Positions 17,307 through 25,287 of a DNA stretch of 64,000 nucleotides are shown piece by piece; the first letter of the stretch is position 1, and each line of letters starts with the position of its first letter. Under the pieces are notes generated by a model that was given only the letters and a program-made list of their open reading frames with translations, searched no databases and was not told where the DNA came from. The stretch comes from Sphingobacterium paucimobilis HER1398. GTDB taxonomy: Bacteria > Bacteroidota > Bacteroidia > Sphingobacteriales > Sphingobacteriaceae. The stretch spans positions 124,001 through 188,000 of the forward strand of contig NZ_ATDL01000018.1 of the NCBI RefSeq assembly GCF_000416985.1. The letters are read 5' to 3'. The position numbers and the translations under genes are program-made.

Positions 17307-18227
17307 CTATTTAGCAAATCTTTTGGTCCCTATAACACACAGGATAACTCCCGCTGTCACCCCAAGCATCCCGATACTGACGGTTTCATGAAGTAACCAT
17401 GCCGCCAACACCAACGCAAGAAAAGGTTGAAGCAATTGCAACTGCCCAACCGTAGCAATCCCACCTTGTGCCAGTCCATTGTACCAAAATATAAATCCCA
17501 GAAACATACTGAATAAAGCCACGTATGCCAAACTCCCCCAGGCCGCAATGCTGATTCCTTCAAAAGAAGCAGGCGTATAGATAAAAAATAATGGCAACAT
17601 AACTGGAAGCGAAATAACAAGTGCCCAAGAAATAACTTGCCAACCCCCTAGGGATTTTGTCAACTTGCCCCCCTCTGCATAACCAAGCCCACAAAGAACA
17701 ATTGCACCTAACATCAACAGTGTGCCTATAGGCGATGTTGTGCCACCTTGGGCGATTGCATAGCCTACAACAAGAAGACTGCCAATAGCAGAGAACATCC
17801 AAAATATTGGCTTAGGCCGTTCGCCTCCGCGGACAATCGCAAATACAGCTGTAGACACGGGTAACACCCCTAAAAAAACAATAGAGTATGCAGAAGTGAT
17901 GTGTTGTAATGCCAAAGCGCTCAACAACGGAAATCCGAAAACGACTCCCAATGCAACAATAATCAAAGAACGGAACTGCTCTTTCGACGGTCTCTTCTCT
18001 TTGAACACCAATAACGCTACTAGAGCTAATATACCTGCAATAGTAGCCCGTGCAAGGGTGACAAACATAGGGTCAAATTCTAACACAGCGCAACGTGTTG
18101 CAGGCAACGATCCGCTAAATAGCACCACTCCGATTAAGCCGTTTATCCAGCCCTGCATCGCTTTACTTTTTACTTTATCTATATATAATTCTGCCATACT
18201 CATTTGCTTTGTCACAAAGCTCGACAT
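17307..18227 (-). CDS. DMT-family (EamA) transporter
   Basis: Inner-membrane drug/metabolite transporter of 306 residues (fewer if the Met at 18203 or 18197 is used) with about ten hydrophobic helices in two EamA repeats. The first repeat holds SLPATRCAVLEFDPMFVTLARATIAG and ITSAYSIVFLGVLPVSTAVFA; the second ends in IATVGQLQLLQPFLALVLAAWLLHE. Such proteins often export amino acids or other metabolites. It is head-to-head with a MocR-type regulator 65 bp away, an arrangement common for regulator-target pairs, and is followed by the ATP-grasp ligase in the same direction. Confidence 0.85.
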   Translation of the reverse strand: MSSFVTKQMSMAELYIDKVKSKAMQGWINGLIGVVLFSGSLPATRCAVLEFDPMFVTLARATIAGILALVALLVFKEKRPSKEQFRSLIIVALGVVFGFPLLSALALQHITSAYSIVFLGVLPVSTAVFAIVRGGERPKPIFWMFSAIGSLLVVGYAIAQGGTTSPIGTLLMLGAIVLCGLGYAEGGKLTKSLGGWQVISWALVISLPVMLPLFFIYTPASFEGISIAAWGSLAYVALFSMFLGFIFWYNGLAQGGIATVGQLQLLQPFLALVLAAWLLHETVSIGMLGVTAGVILCVIGTKRFAK

Positions 18228-18277
18228 TCAAGACCAACAAACACAGTCACAGTTTTTGATATTCAAGTAGACACAGT
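18226..18277. promoter_or_regulatory. Paired direct repeats in the DMT/MocR intergenic region
   Basis: Two direct repeats are interleaved here: ATTCAAG at 18226-18232 and 18261-18267, and ACACAGT at 18241-18247 and 18271-18277. MocR/PdxR-type regulators are known to bind direct repeats, so these are candidate binding half-sites for the adjacent regulator. The first ATTCAAG copy overlaps the proposed DMT start codon, which may argue for a later DMT start. Confidence 0.4.
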
Positions 18278-18292
18278 TATATTTGGAGCTAT

Positions 18293-19729
18293 ATGAAAAA
18301 GAACTTCCTCTACCTCGAAATAGCAGGCAACATTGCCGACAAAATAAAATCAGGCACACTTAGACCCGGAGACAAACTTCCTTCAGTAAGAATGTTAAGC
18401 AGTCAGCATGGCATCAGTATCAATACCGCCAAACGTGTCTTTATTGAACTAGAAAGCCAATATCTTATACAATCCCGACCACAGTCGGGGTATTTCGTCA
18501 ATTCTCTGCAGCAGTTTAGGCTCCCCCTGCCTGAAGTAAGCACACCTATTCCATTCGCAAAGAATAAGGCTCCTGAGGAACTGATGAATGATGTCTACGC
18601 TACTATGGGCCGAGATGACCTGACCTTATTTTCTATAGGTGTACCTTCGGGAAACCTGTTGCCTCTGGCAAAATTAAAAAAAGAAACTATCCTCGCTACA
18701 CGAGCACTAAAAGAGGGAGGTACAGAATACGAACCCCTGCAAGGCAATGTAAAACTACGCCGCATGATAGCGGCCCGATCACTGGTCTGGGAAGGTAATC
18801 TTAAAGAAACCGATATCATCACGACCAACGGCTGTATGAATGCAATAGCACTTTGTCTGATGGCCTTAACGAGCCCTGGAGATACTATTGCTCTAGAAAG
18901 CCCATGCTATCCAGGAACGCTTCAACTCGCTGCCAGTCTTGGGCTCCAAGTCTTGGAAATAGCTACGCATCCTTTATACGGGATCGATATCGACACATTA
19001 GAAACGCTATTACCACAAATAAATATCTGTCTACTAGTACCCAACTACAATACCCCATTGGGATATTGTATGCCAGATTCCCATAAACAAAAGGTGGTAA
19101 AATTGCTAGCTGCACATAACATACCACTTATTGAAGATGACACCTATGGCGATCTCCATTTCGAGGCACAGCGTCCAAGATGCTGTAAATCATTTGATAA
19201 AGAGGGCAATGTGCTCTGGTGCAGCTCTGTATCCAAAACATTAGCCCCTGGATATCGTGTCGGATGGGTCGCTCCTGGAAAATACAAAGAGAAGCTCCTA
19301 AAGCTTAAATTAGTACACGCCATCTCCTCACCAACGATCGTCAATGAAGCTGTCGGAAACTTTTTGATGACAGGGAGATACGAAAACCACCTCCGACAAT
19401 TGCGAAGGGCTCTCCACGAAAACTACCTCCGCTATACATTAGCTATTTCAGAGTTTTTCCCCGAGGGCACAAAGGTTAGTCGACCGCAAGGGGGCCTTAC
19501 ACTTTGGGTAGAACTTCCTGGCGCCACAGATACGCAAGTCTTATACCATTATGCATTGAAAAAAGGAATAAGTATATCCCCAGGAAGGATATTCACCCTA
19601 CAGGATCAATTTCACAACTGCCTCCGTCTTTGTATTGGTCTCCCTTGGACAGAACAACTTCGATTAAGCCTCAAGCAGATTGGTAGTCTCGCCAAGAGTA
19701 TACAACAACAGCCTAGTGTTCTTCAATAA
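18293..19729 (+). CDS. MocR/PdxR-type GntR regulator with aminotransferase-like domain
   Basis: Transcriptional regulator of 478 residues: an N-terminal winged-helix GntR domain at about 5-72 (GTLRPGDKLPSVRML, INTAKRVFIELE, RPQSGYFVN) joined by a linker to a fold-type I aminotransferase domain. The PLP-binding lysine is present in SSVSKTLAPGYRVGW (Lys315), with the PLP-ring Asp in EDDTYGDL and Asn in NYNTPLG, so it probably binds PLP and an amino-acid or vitamin B6-like effector. It is divergent from the DMT gene, the likely target. Its 3' end overlaps the convergent CynX-type MFS gene by 17 bp. Confidence 0.92.
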   Translation: MKKNFLYLEIAGNIADKIKSGTLRPGDKLPSVRMLSSQHGISINTAKRVFIELESQYLIQSRPQSGYFVNSLQQFRLPLPEVSTPIPFAKNKAPEELMNDVYATMGRDDLTLFSIGVPSGNLLPLAKLKKETILATRALKEGGTEYEPLQGNVKLRRMIAARSLVWEGNLKETDIITTNGCMNAIALCLMALTSPGDTIALESPCYPGTLQLAASLGLQVLEIATHPLYGIDIDTLETLLPQINICLLVPNYNTPLGYCMPDSHKQKVVKLLAAHNIPLIEDDTYGDLHFEAQRPRCCKSFDKEGNVLWCSSVSKTLAPGYRVGWVAPGKYKEKLLKLKLVHAISSPTIVNEAVGNFLMTGRYENHLRQLRRALHENYLRYTLAISEFFPEGTKVSRPQGGLTLWVELPGATDTQVLYHYALKKGISISPGRIFTLQDQFHNCLRLCIGLPWTEQLRLSLKQIGSLAKSIQQQPSVLQ

Positions 19730-20912
19730 AACGCGGCTTGGCTGCCTCTCTGCCAAAGAAAACCATAATGATAATCATAAGCAACAGAAAATAAAACGAA
19801 CTTTGCCACGAAACGTCCCAATCATGTAACAGCCCAAATATAGGAGGGCCAAATGCTGCTATCAGATAGCCTACCGATTGGGCCTTGCCCGATATCTTAA
19901 TAGTACCCTCCATTGTCTTGCTTTTGAGTGAGAAAAACAATATGGAAAGGCTAAAGGCTAATCCACTAGATATGCCTATCATAACGGCAGCAGTATAAAC
20001 AAACTGTGATTTTAGCAACATCAGCATCGTGATACCTCCAAACATCAGTACCCCCACTCCATAAATCATCCATTTTTGATCTTTCAACCGTGTAGCTATT
20101 ATAGGACTGATAAACAAAACGGGCAACATGGCCAATTGAATAATCAACAGGACAATGCCTGTTTGCTCTTTGGCCATCCCATAATCAATCAACACGACAG
20201 GGAGCAGAGCGACCAAACAGTAATAGACAAGAGACTGTATCCCCATGAATATACTGATATACCAGGCCTGTCTGGAGCGGAACACATTAAAATTCTGCGG
20301 GGACTCCCTAACAACATGCACCTTCTCTGTCTTATTTTTACTCCCTAAAAAGGCTTCTATAACAACCGCCAACAAAGCCAATAATACCCAAAACATCCAT
20401 ATTCCAAGGGAACCTCTCCATCCCATTTCACTCCACTCACCTATGCCTATACTTAATCCAGAAGCTAATGCTGCTATAAAATTCATCCCTACCGAAAATA
20501 TTCCCGTCATCACACCGATCCTATCAGGAAAAAACGTCTTGATATAAGCAGGAGTAGTTACATTACCAATACAGATCCCCAAGCCAATAAGGAAAGACCC
20601 AATGAATAGTGTAGCCATATTGCCATAGACCCTAACGTAGAGACCGGCCAACAATAGTATAAGCGAGAAAATCAAACTATAGTGAATATTGAACCGCACA
20701 GCAATTTTACTGACGAGTACAGAACAACTCGCAAATACGATTAATGGGATTGATGTTAACAGACTGCCCTCAATATTATTGAGTTGCAATGCGGCTATTA
20801 TCTCCGTTAATACTGGACTAACCGCTGTAATTGGAGCTCGTAGACCTCCCCCTATCAGTATAATTACTGCTATACTAAGTGATAGTAAACCTATGTTATG
20901 TTTCATTCGCAT
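19713..20912 (-). CDS. CynX/NimT-family MFS transporter
   Basis: Inner-membrane transporter of 399 residues with twelve hydrophobic helices. The N-terminal pattern GGGLRAPITAVSPVL and the segments GNVTTPAYIKTFFPDRIGVMTG and MGWRGSLGIWM are typical of the CynX/NimT (cyanate/nitroimidazole) MFS branch. Substrate unknown. It is divergent from an AraC-type regulator (113 bp between starts), which probably controls it. Its 3' end overlaps the convergent MocR gene by 17 bp, so the two transcripts must be antisense at their ends. Confidence 0.85.
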   Translation of the reverse strand: MRMKHNIGLLSLSIAVIILIGGGLRAPITAVSPVLTEIIAALQLNNIEGSLLTSIPLIVFASCSVLVSKIAVRFNIHYSLIFSLILLLAGLYVRVYGNMATLFIGSFLIGLGICIGNVTTPAYIKTFFPDRIGVMTGIFSVGMNFIAALASGLSIGIGEWSEMGWRGSLGIWMFWVLLALLAVVIEAFLGSKNKTEKVHVVRESPQNFNVFRSRQAWYISIFMGIQSLVYYCLVALLPVVLIDYGMAKEQTGIVLLIIQLAMLPVLFISPIIATRLKDQKWMIYGVGVLMFGGITMLMLLKSQFVYTAAVMIGISSGLAFSLSILFFSLKSKTMEGTIKISGKAQSVGYLIAAFGPPIFGLLHDWDVSWQSSFYFLLLMIIIMVFFGREAAKPRFIEEH

Positions 20913-20979
20913 ATCTAATTTTGTGCCCGCCTATTAATCATTAAGCCAGGGAAAGCAAAATTACCAATGACATTTTTAT

Positions 20980-20987
20980 TAACTTTG
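20980..20987 (+). promoter_or_regulatory. Candidate -7 box for the AraC-type gene (TAACTTTG)
   Basis: A full match to TAnnTTTG, 38 bp before the TTG start of the AraC-type gene. No clear TTG is seen at the -33 distance. The same divergent region also has TAATTTTG on the minus strand (complement of 20956-20963), a candidate for the MFS gene. Confidence 0.35.
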
Positions 20988-21025
20988 CCAAAAAGTATAT
21001 CTAAAACGACAAGATTGATTACGAT

Positions 21026-21799
21026 TTGACAAAGAACTGGAAAGCACTCGGGGTCGATGCTATACCCATTGACGCTTATGTCTGGTACGAAGGTAATTGG
21101 GAGCATGACAAATATAAGCATAGCCACCTAAGGTACCAACTCACCTATGTGGAGGATGGTTATCAGTATTTCCATATTGGCAAGAATGTATATTTAGTTC
21201 CGCAAAATCACGTTATTTGGATCCCTTCTGAAAAAGAGCATCGTACCACATCTGATGCCCAAACTGTGAACTTAATGCTAATACTGTTCAAAACGGTACC
21301 TAAGGATTCATTCTACGAAGATGTACATGTATTTCCAGCACCGGCTGTACTCAAAGAAATGCTTCACTATGCTAGAAAATGGAATCAACTCCTACTTCAA
21401 GACCAAGAACATACGTCTTTCTTAAATGCATTACTACACAGTCTCCCTCATTTCTGCCAAGAAAACGACTTTTTACAAATCCCTGTTCCTAGCGATAGCA
21501 GGTTAGCCCCTGTATGTGCGTATATTAATATAAATTACAAGTACAATTACGATATAACAATACTAGCAGATCTAGCAACGATGTCAATCCGTAGCTTGCA
21601 ACGAATCTTTAAACAAGAGACTGGTATTACTATCCAAAAGTACACCCAATTGATCCGCATACTAAAAAGCGTTGAACTTATTGACACCAAACAATATACC
21701 CTTAGCCAAATAGCTTTGATGGTCGGATACAAAAGCCTTTCAGCATTTACGGCCTCCTATCGAGAGATCATGCAGAGCAAACCCAAAATAAAAAGATGA
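21026..21799 (+). CDS. AraC-family regulator with cupin-type sensor domain
   Basis: Transcriptional regulator of 257 residues: an N-terminal cupin-like sensor (HSHLRYQLTYVEDGYQYFHIG, LVPQNHVIWIPSEKEHR) and a C-terminal pair of AraC helix-turn-helix motifs (ITILADLATMSIRSLQRIFKQETG and LSQIALMVGYKSLSAFTASYRE). The start used is TTG at 21026, because an in-frame stop occurs at 21002 and the next Met is far inside the cupin domain. A non-ATG start is therefore almost forced. It is divergent from the CynX-type MFS gene, the likely target. Confidence 0.87.
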   Translation: MTKNWKALGVDAIPIDAYVWYEGNWEHDKYKHSHLRYQLTYVEDGYQYFHIGKNVYLVPQNHVIWIPSEKEHRTTSDAQTVNLMLILFKTVPKDSFYEDVHVFPAPAVLKEMLHYARKWNQLLLQDQEHTSFLNALLHSLPHFCQENDFLQIPVPSDSRLAPVCAYININYKYNYDITILADLATMSIRSLQRIFKQETGITIQKYTQLIRILKSVELIDTKQYTLSQIALMVGYKSLSAFTASYREIMQSKPKIKR

Positions 21800-22185
21800 T
21801 TTCCAAACCGGGGATACAACAATACTCAAAACTGTAAACGCTATAATGACAGAAGCCGCTATCTGTTCGAAAGCGACTTCTATACCTCCCCAAGTTGAGT
21901 TTTAGAATAGCATACCTATTCTGGCAGTGTATTCCTCTACTTTGTTGACGTCATGCATACTACCGCAAATACGCACCGGCCATAAAGCATCCTCATAAAA
22001 AATTAAATTAAATCTCAGTTTAACAGTTCTTCATAGCAATCTCTTTTAGATAGACTAACTACAATAACAGAACATCTATCTAATGAAATTGTTTTCACTT
22101 TTTTAAATTTATTTTTAACTATTATTATTTTACATTTTCTCAGCAGGGATTTCTCCATGAGCCATCCAAAACAATGTATTGCAAT
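21800..22185. other. Intergenic region after the AraC-type gene
   Basis: About 385 bp without a credible gene. The second half (22015-22150) is very AT-rich. No terminator with a clear T tail is seen for the AraC-type gene, and no repeat beyond the CAT terminator was recognised. Confidence 0.4.
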
Positions 22186-22214
22186 AAAAAAGTGCACTCC
22201 GTTTGAAGTGCACT
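22186..22214 (-). terminator. Terminator of the CAT remnant
   Basis: Two copies of the self-complementary octamer AGTGCACT (22191-22198 and 22207-22214) form a stem with an 8-nt loop, followed on the minus strand by a T run. It sits 30 nt after the stop codon of the chloramphenicol acetyltransferase fragment and would be that gene's original terminator. Confidence 0.7.
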
Positions 22215-22243
22215 CCTGATTACAACCAGCTTCCTGAGATCCT

Positions 22244-22417
22244 TTAAATACGGTGTATACTGTCACAGTACTCCTGAAGGGATTGAATAAATTTTGCGAC
22301 ATGAATCCCGTCACATACCGCATGATGCACCTGTATAGCCAAAGGCAATAACACTTCTGCCCCTGCTTGTTTGTATTTCCCCATAGTAAAACTTGGCGAG
22401 AAATAATCCGTAAAGTC
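22244..22417 (-). pseudogene. C-terminal remnant of a chloramphenicol acetyltransferase gene
   Basis: Translating the minus strand upstream of a TAA at 22244-22246 gives about 57 codons that match the C-terminus of trimeric chloramphenicol acetyltransferases: ADFTDYFSPSFTMGKY, then LPLAIQVHHAVCDGIHVAKF, then an ILE-rich end (QSLQEYCD). The catalytic HHxxxDG motif is intact. Just upstream (above about 22417) the frame meets stop codons and similarity ends, so about three quarters of a normal 210-220-residue enzyme is missing. This is a decayed or truncated copy with its terminator still in place. Active enzyme is not expected. Confidence 0.8.
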
Positions 22418-22615
22418 AGCTCTGTTTTTTTAAATTCACCCTGTAGTTAATGTTATGATTGACGTCAACAGCAAGACTTAACACTGTTTCTAGCTGACGC
22501 ACTAAGGTAACATTTATTTCACCTCAACATTAACTTTATATTATCTAGATCGCTTTTTTCTTACAAACAAGATACTTTACATGTGCTTCCTTTTTTCAAT
22601 TCAAAAAGGAAACAA

Positions 22616-22623
22616 TATCTTTG
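22616..22623 (+). promoter_or_regulatory. Candidate -7 box (TATCTTTG) right before a start codon
   Basis: A full TAnnTTTG match ends only three bases before the ATG at 22627. If used, transcription would start at or within the first codons, giving a leaderless mRNA. A T run at 22591-22596 is the only thing near the -33 position. Confidence 0.35.
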
Positions 22624-22626
22624 GGC

Positions 22627-22854
22627 ATGAGTATAGATGAGTTAAAAGAAGCGTTATTAAATAAGGAATATCCAGAGCGCGTAAAGATCAGTAGCGACCA
22701 GGTAGTAGTTGATGTTCAAAAATTTCTAGAGATTCAGTTTCTCGAATGTGAATTATGGAAAAAAAAAGATATCACTAAATGTCCTGGCCATCTAAGATTG
22801 GTTAAGTTCTATCAAGCTACAAATCCAACTAACCAGAATACGGAACAGGCATAG
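22627..22854 (+). CDS. Small DUF6965-like protein
   Basis: A 75-residue cytoplasmic protein. I use the ATG at 22627 (MSIDELKEALLN) rather than a TTG two codons earlier. The pattern M-S-I-D-E-L-K, then VKISSDQVVVDVQKFLEIQ, then a basic C-terminal helix RLVKFYQ resembles the small DUF6965 proteins common in Bacteroidota (recognised from memory). No catalytic residues are visible and the function of the family is unknown. It is a single gene ending before a 12-bp perfect inverted repeat. Confidence 0.65.
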   Translation: MSIDELKEALLNKEYPERVKISSDQVVVDVQKFLEIQFLECELWKKKDITKCPGHLRLVKFYQATNPTNQNTEQA

Positions 22855-22865
22855 TGCTAGACTTC

Positions 22866-22905
22866 ACAATAAAGCATACCTTACTACACAGGAATGCTTT
22901 ATTGT
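22866..22905. terminator. Strong 12-bp inverted repeat after the DUF6965-like gene
   Basis: ACAATAAAGCAT (22866-22877) and its exact complement ATGCTTTATTGT (22894-22905) enclose a 16-nt loop, 12 bp after the stop codon. There is no T tail, so it may be a terminator without a U tract or an RNA-stabilising hairpin. Confidence 0.55.
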
Positions 22906-22976
22906 ACAACAGCTATCTCCCCCGATCAAACGGCATAATATTTGTCATTAGCTGCTAAACCAAGCATGTTAGAGTT

Positions 22977-23831
22977 TTGATCAATAAAAATATATTACTC
23001 GTCCTTTTTATAATTAGTTGTTCGTTTTTTGTCTCTTGCATATCGAGACTGTCTCGCCCTGCTATAACAGGTTATATATACGACTATGACAACTCGCCTA
23101 TAGTCGATTGTAGTGTAGGTGAAACCAAGACCGACGCTCAGGGAAAGTTCTATTTGGAGGAGCGTCGTACAAATCGCTTTCTGCTGACCGAAATGTTGAC
23201 CCTAGAAGCGCCCCCCGTCTTCTTCACGCTAGACATCAACAAAGAAGGTTATCTTCCCTATCATTTTGATTTTTTCCAAAGACATGGGGGTGGACGTCAA
23301 AAAGGAGCGACTGATGCGCTCGACACGATTTATATCAGACGTATCGACCAAGAAATAATACTCCAAGACTATATCTATGACCGTTGGATATTTTCTGCCA
23401 GCAAGAATCTAGACACCCTCTATGGCACGAATAAAAACTATAGATCAACCAATATAATCAACAGAGAATCAGATTTTCAAGACCATTACAATTGGGGATT
23501 GGTTTATAAGTACAAAAACAAATCTCCTATCGATAGCAGCTGGAGCGTCGAATCATACGACCTGGCAACCTCCTGCACGATCAATCTATCTCGGGATGGG
23601 TCTTATGAAGGTAAGAAAATAAAAACGTACCTTAATCCGTGGCGTCATCGAAAAGAATACGACAGAACCTATCGCGAGTCGTACCAGATCCCCAATGAGG
23701 AAAGCGACAGTAATGGCAAGTTTTCAGTATTGGGAAACACGTTGCACTTTGACAAAGCTTTAGTCGGTGTTCCGGTAACCTATCAGATCGATTCCATAGA
23801 TAGAGATATCCTTATATTAATACAGAAATAG
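22977..23831 (+). CDS. Lipoprotein with carboxypeptidase-regulatory-like domain
   Basis: A 284-residue predicted outer-membrane or periplasmic lipoprotein. The reading frame has no ATG in position; a TTG at 22977 starts a proper signal peptide with lipobox Cys21 (FFVSC). Residues about 28-95 look like a carboxypeptidase D regulatory-like beta-sandwich (ITGYIYDYDNSPIVDCSV, TDAQGKFYLEE, INKEGYLPYHF). The C-terminal half (RWIFSASKNLDTLYG ... ISFDKAL-type ending) has no motif I recognise. Two beta-barrel genes follow in the same direction after 55 and 5 bp and probably belong to one operon. Confidence 0.65.
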   Translation: MINKNILLVLFIISCSFFVSCISRLSRPAITGYIYDYDNSPIVDCSVGETKTDAQGKFYLEERRTNRFLLTEMLTLEAPPVFFTLDINKEGYLPYHFDFFQRHGGGRQKGATDALDTIYIRRIDQEIILQDYIYDRWIFSASKNLDTLYGTNKNYRSTNIINRESDFQDHYNWGLVYKYKNKSPIDSSWSVESYDLATSCTINLSRDGSYEGKKIKTYLNPWRHRKEYDRTYRESYQIPNEESDSNGKFSVLGNTLHFDKALVGVPVTYQIDSIDRDILILIQK

Positions 23832-23886
23832 TTTTTTCTAAATAAGTTGAAAATAACTATCTTCGAGACAGTTATTAATCCAATTT

Positions 23887-24585
23887 ATGAAAAAAGTATT
23901 TGCATTGCTATGCCTTCTTATGGGCTCGCTTATGATGTACGCCCAAGAGCGAAAATTTATATTTGAACTGGGTGGAGCATTCAACAAAACGACGTTAGAA
24001 TCGTCCTCCCCTTTAGGGAAAAATGAAATCAAAAATCCCAGGCTCAACCTACAAACTGGGTATCGTTTATTTTCACGATCCTATCTGGGTATAAGTTATC
24101 AGTTTTTAACGGACATAGAAAAAAAAGCCGCTACCTCGACCTATCATCAGTATCACACTTCGTCCGCGAGCGAATCTACTGAAAGAACCAACGCCTACGG
24201 TATATTCTATCGTTTTTATATCTGGCCTCCTAGCACCAGCCGTTGGAATGCTTTTGCCGAAGTCAGTCCGAGTATACAATTTCATAGAAGCAAAACTTCG
24301 TTTAGTTCAGAAACGCGATATGGAGAAAACTTCTCCGAGATTGCTGCAGTCGAAAGATTAGAGGGCAGATCAGATAGAAAAGCGATCGATACCGACCTAA
24401 AGATCGGAGGCTCCTATAACGTTACGTCGTACCTCGCTGTACAATTATCACTTCGATCGATAGCAAATATACATGCTGACTTTTCGGATTCGCAAAAGCT
24501 GTTTGAAGAAAAAAACAATACCAGTTACCGCCTATTCGACTCACCATTAAAACACACTCACCTCTCTGTCCTCTTCACCTTATAA
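23887..24585 (+). CDS. Outer-membrane beta-barrel protein 1
   Basis: A 232-residue secreted protein with signal peptide (about 1-19, ending MMYAQ) and alternating hydrophobic/polar strands rich in Tyr, Phe, Ser and Arg, such as LNLQTGYRLFSRSYLGISYQFL, YGIFYRFYIW and WNAFAEVSPSIQF. These are typical of small Bacteroidota OmpA-beta/OmpW-like barrels. There is no peptidoglycan-binding domain. The next gene is a likely diverged duplicate. Confidence 0.6.
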   Translation: MKKVFALLCLLMGSLMMYAQERKFIFELGGAFNKTTLESSSPLGKNEIKNPRLNLQTGYRLFSRSYLGISYQFLTDIEKKAATSTYHQYHTSSASESTERTNAYGIFYRFYIWPPSTSRWNAFAEVSPSIQFHRSKTSFSSETRYGENFSEIAAVERLEGRSDRKAIDTDLKIGGSYNVTSYLAVQLSLRSIANIHADFSDSQKLFEEKNNTSYRLFDSPLKHTHLSVLFTL

Positions 24586-24590
24586 CGAAT

Positions 24591-25280
24591 ATGAAAAATC
24601 ATTACTTACTATTATTATTTGCACTATTATTAATCTCGGAAAAGAGTCAATCTCAACAAAAAAGACTAACACTGTCGACACACTTCGGAATGAACAAAGA
24701 TGGAGATAGATCTGATGAGGCTAATATCAGTAGTAAAGCTATTGTCGGTACCCCACGGCTGTCTTATAGAATCAACAAAGTATGGGCTTTGGGCGTAATG
24801 TATCAATACAGCAGACACAAGTATGATGAAAACTATACATCACCCAACAGGACACCCCTGGAATCAGGTATAACCAACTCCACAACACACAACATCGATT
24901 ACAATGAACTAAAACGATCCCAAAAGACAAACCAACAGGATGTGGGTGTTTTTATACAGTCTTACCTCTACGACAATGGCAGACTTGCTGCCTTTTTAGA
25001 ATGGAGTGGAGCAAAGGGCTGGTCTAAAACGACCCTATATCTTCCGCAACACCTTAATGACGCAATACCTACTCAAGTGGAAACCAAGTATGATAGCTTC
25101 TCCTCAGGTCTTCACGCTGGAGTTCGCTACACTTTTTATAAGGGATTGGGGGCTGAATTCAGATTAAATGGATTAGCAGAGTATGTAAAAACAAGTAACA
25201 ATGACGGCAATGCTAAAGAATTTCAGTTCCTAAATAATATATGGCAGAATTCTTCGATTGGTATAGCGTATCAATTCTAG
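24591..25280 (+). CDS. Outer-membrane beta-barrel protein 2 (paralogue of the preceding gene)
   Basis: A 229-residue secreted protein starting 5 bp after the previous stop. Signal peptide to about residue 21 (KSQSQQ) and strands such as PRLSYRINKVWALGVMYQY, VGVFIQSYLYDNGRLAAFLEWS and SGLHAGVRYTFYKGLG line up in order and spacing with the preceding barrel. The last residue is Phe (SIGIAYQF), the usual outer-membrane insertion signal. Function unknown. It converges on the TolC-type gene with only 7 bp between stop codons. Confidence 0.65.
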   Translation: MKNHYLLLLFALLLISEKSQSQQKRLTLSTHFGMNKDGDRSDEANISSKAIVGTPRLSYRINKVWALGVMYQYSRHKYDENYTSPNRTPLESGITNSTTHNIDYNELKRSQKTNQQDVGVFIQSYLYDNGRLAAFLEWSGAKGWSKTTLYLPQHLNDAIPTQVETKYDSFSSGLHAGVRYTFYKGLGAEFRLNGLAEYVKTSNNDGNAKEFQFLNNIWQNSSIGIAYQF

Positions 25281-25287
25281 GTATCTA

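Noticed and set aside
22015..22323. 102-codon minus-strand open frame
   Set aside because: It crosses the CAT remnant and its terminator in a different frame, and its translation shows no protein-like pattern.
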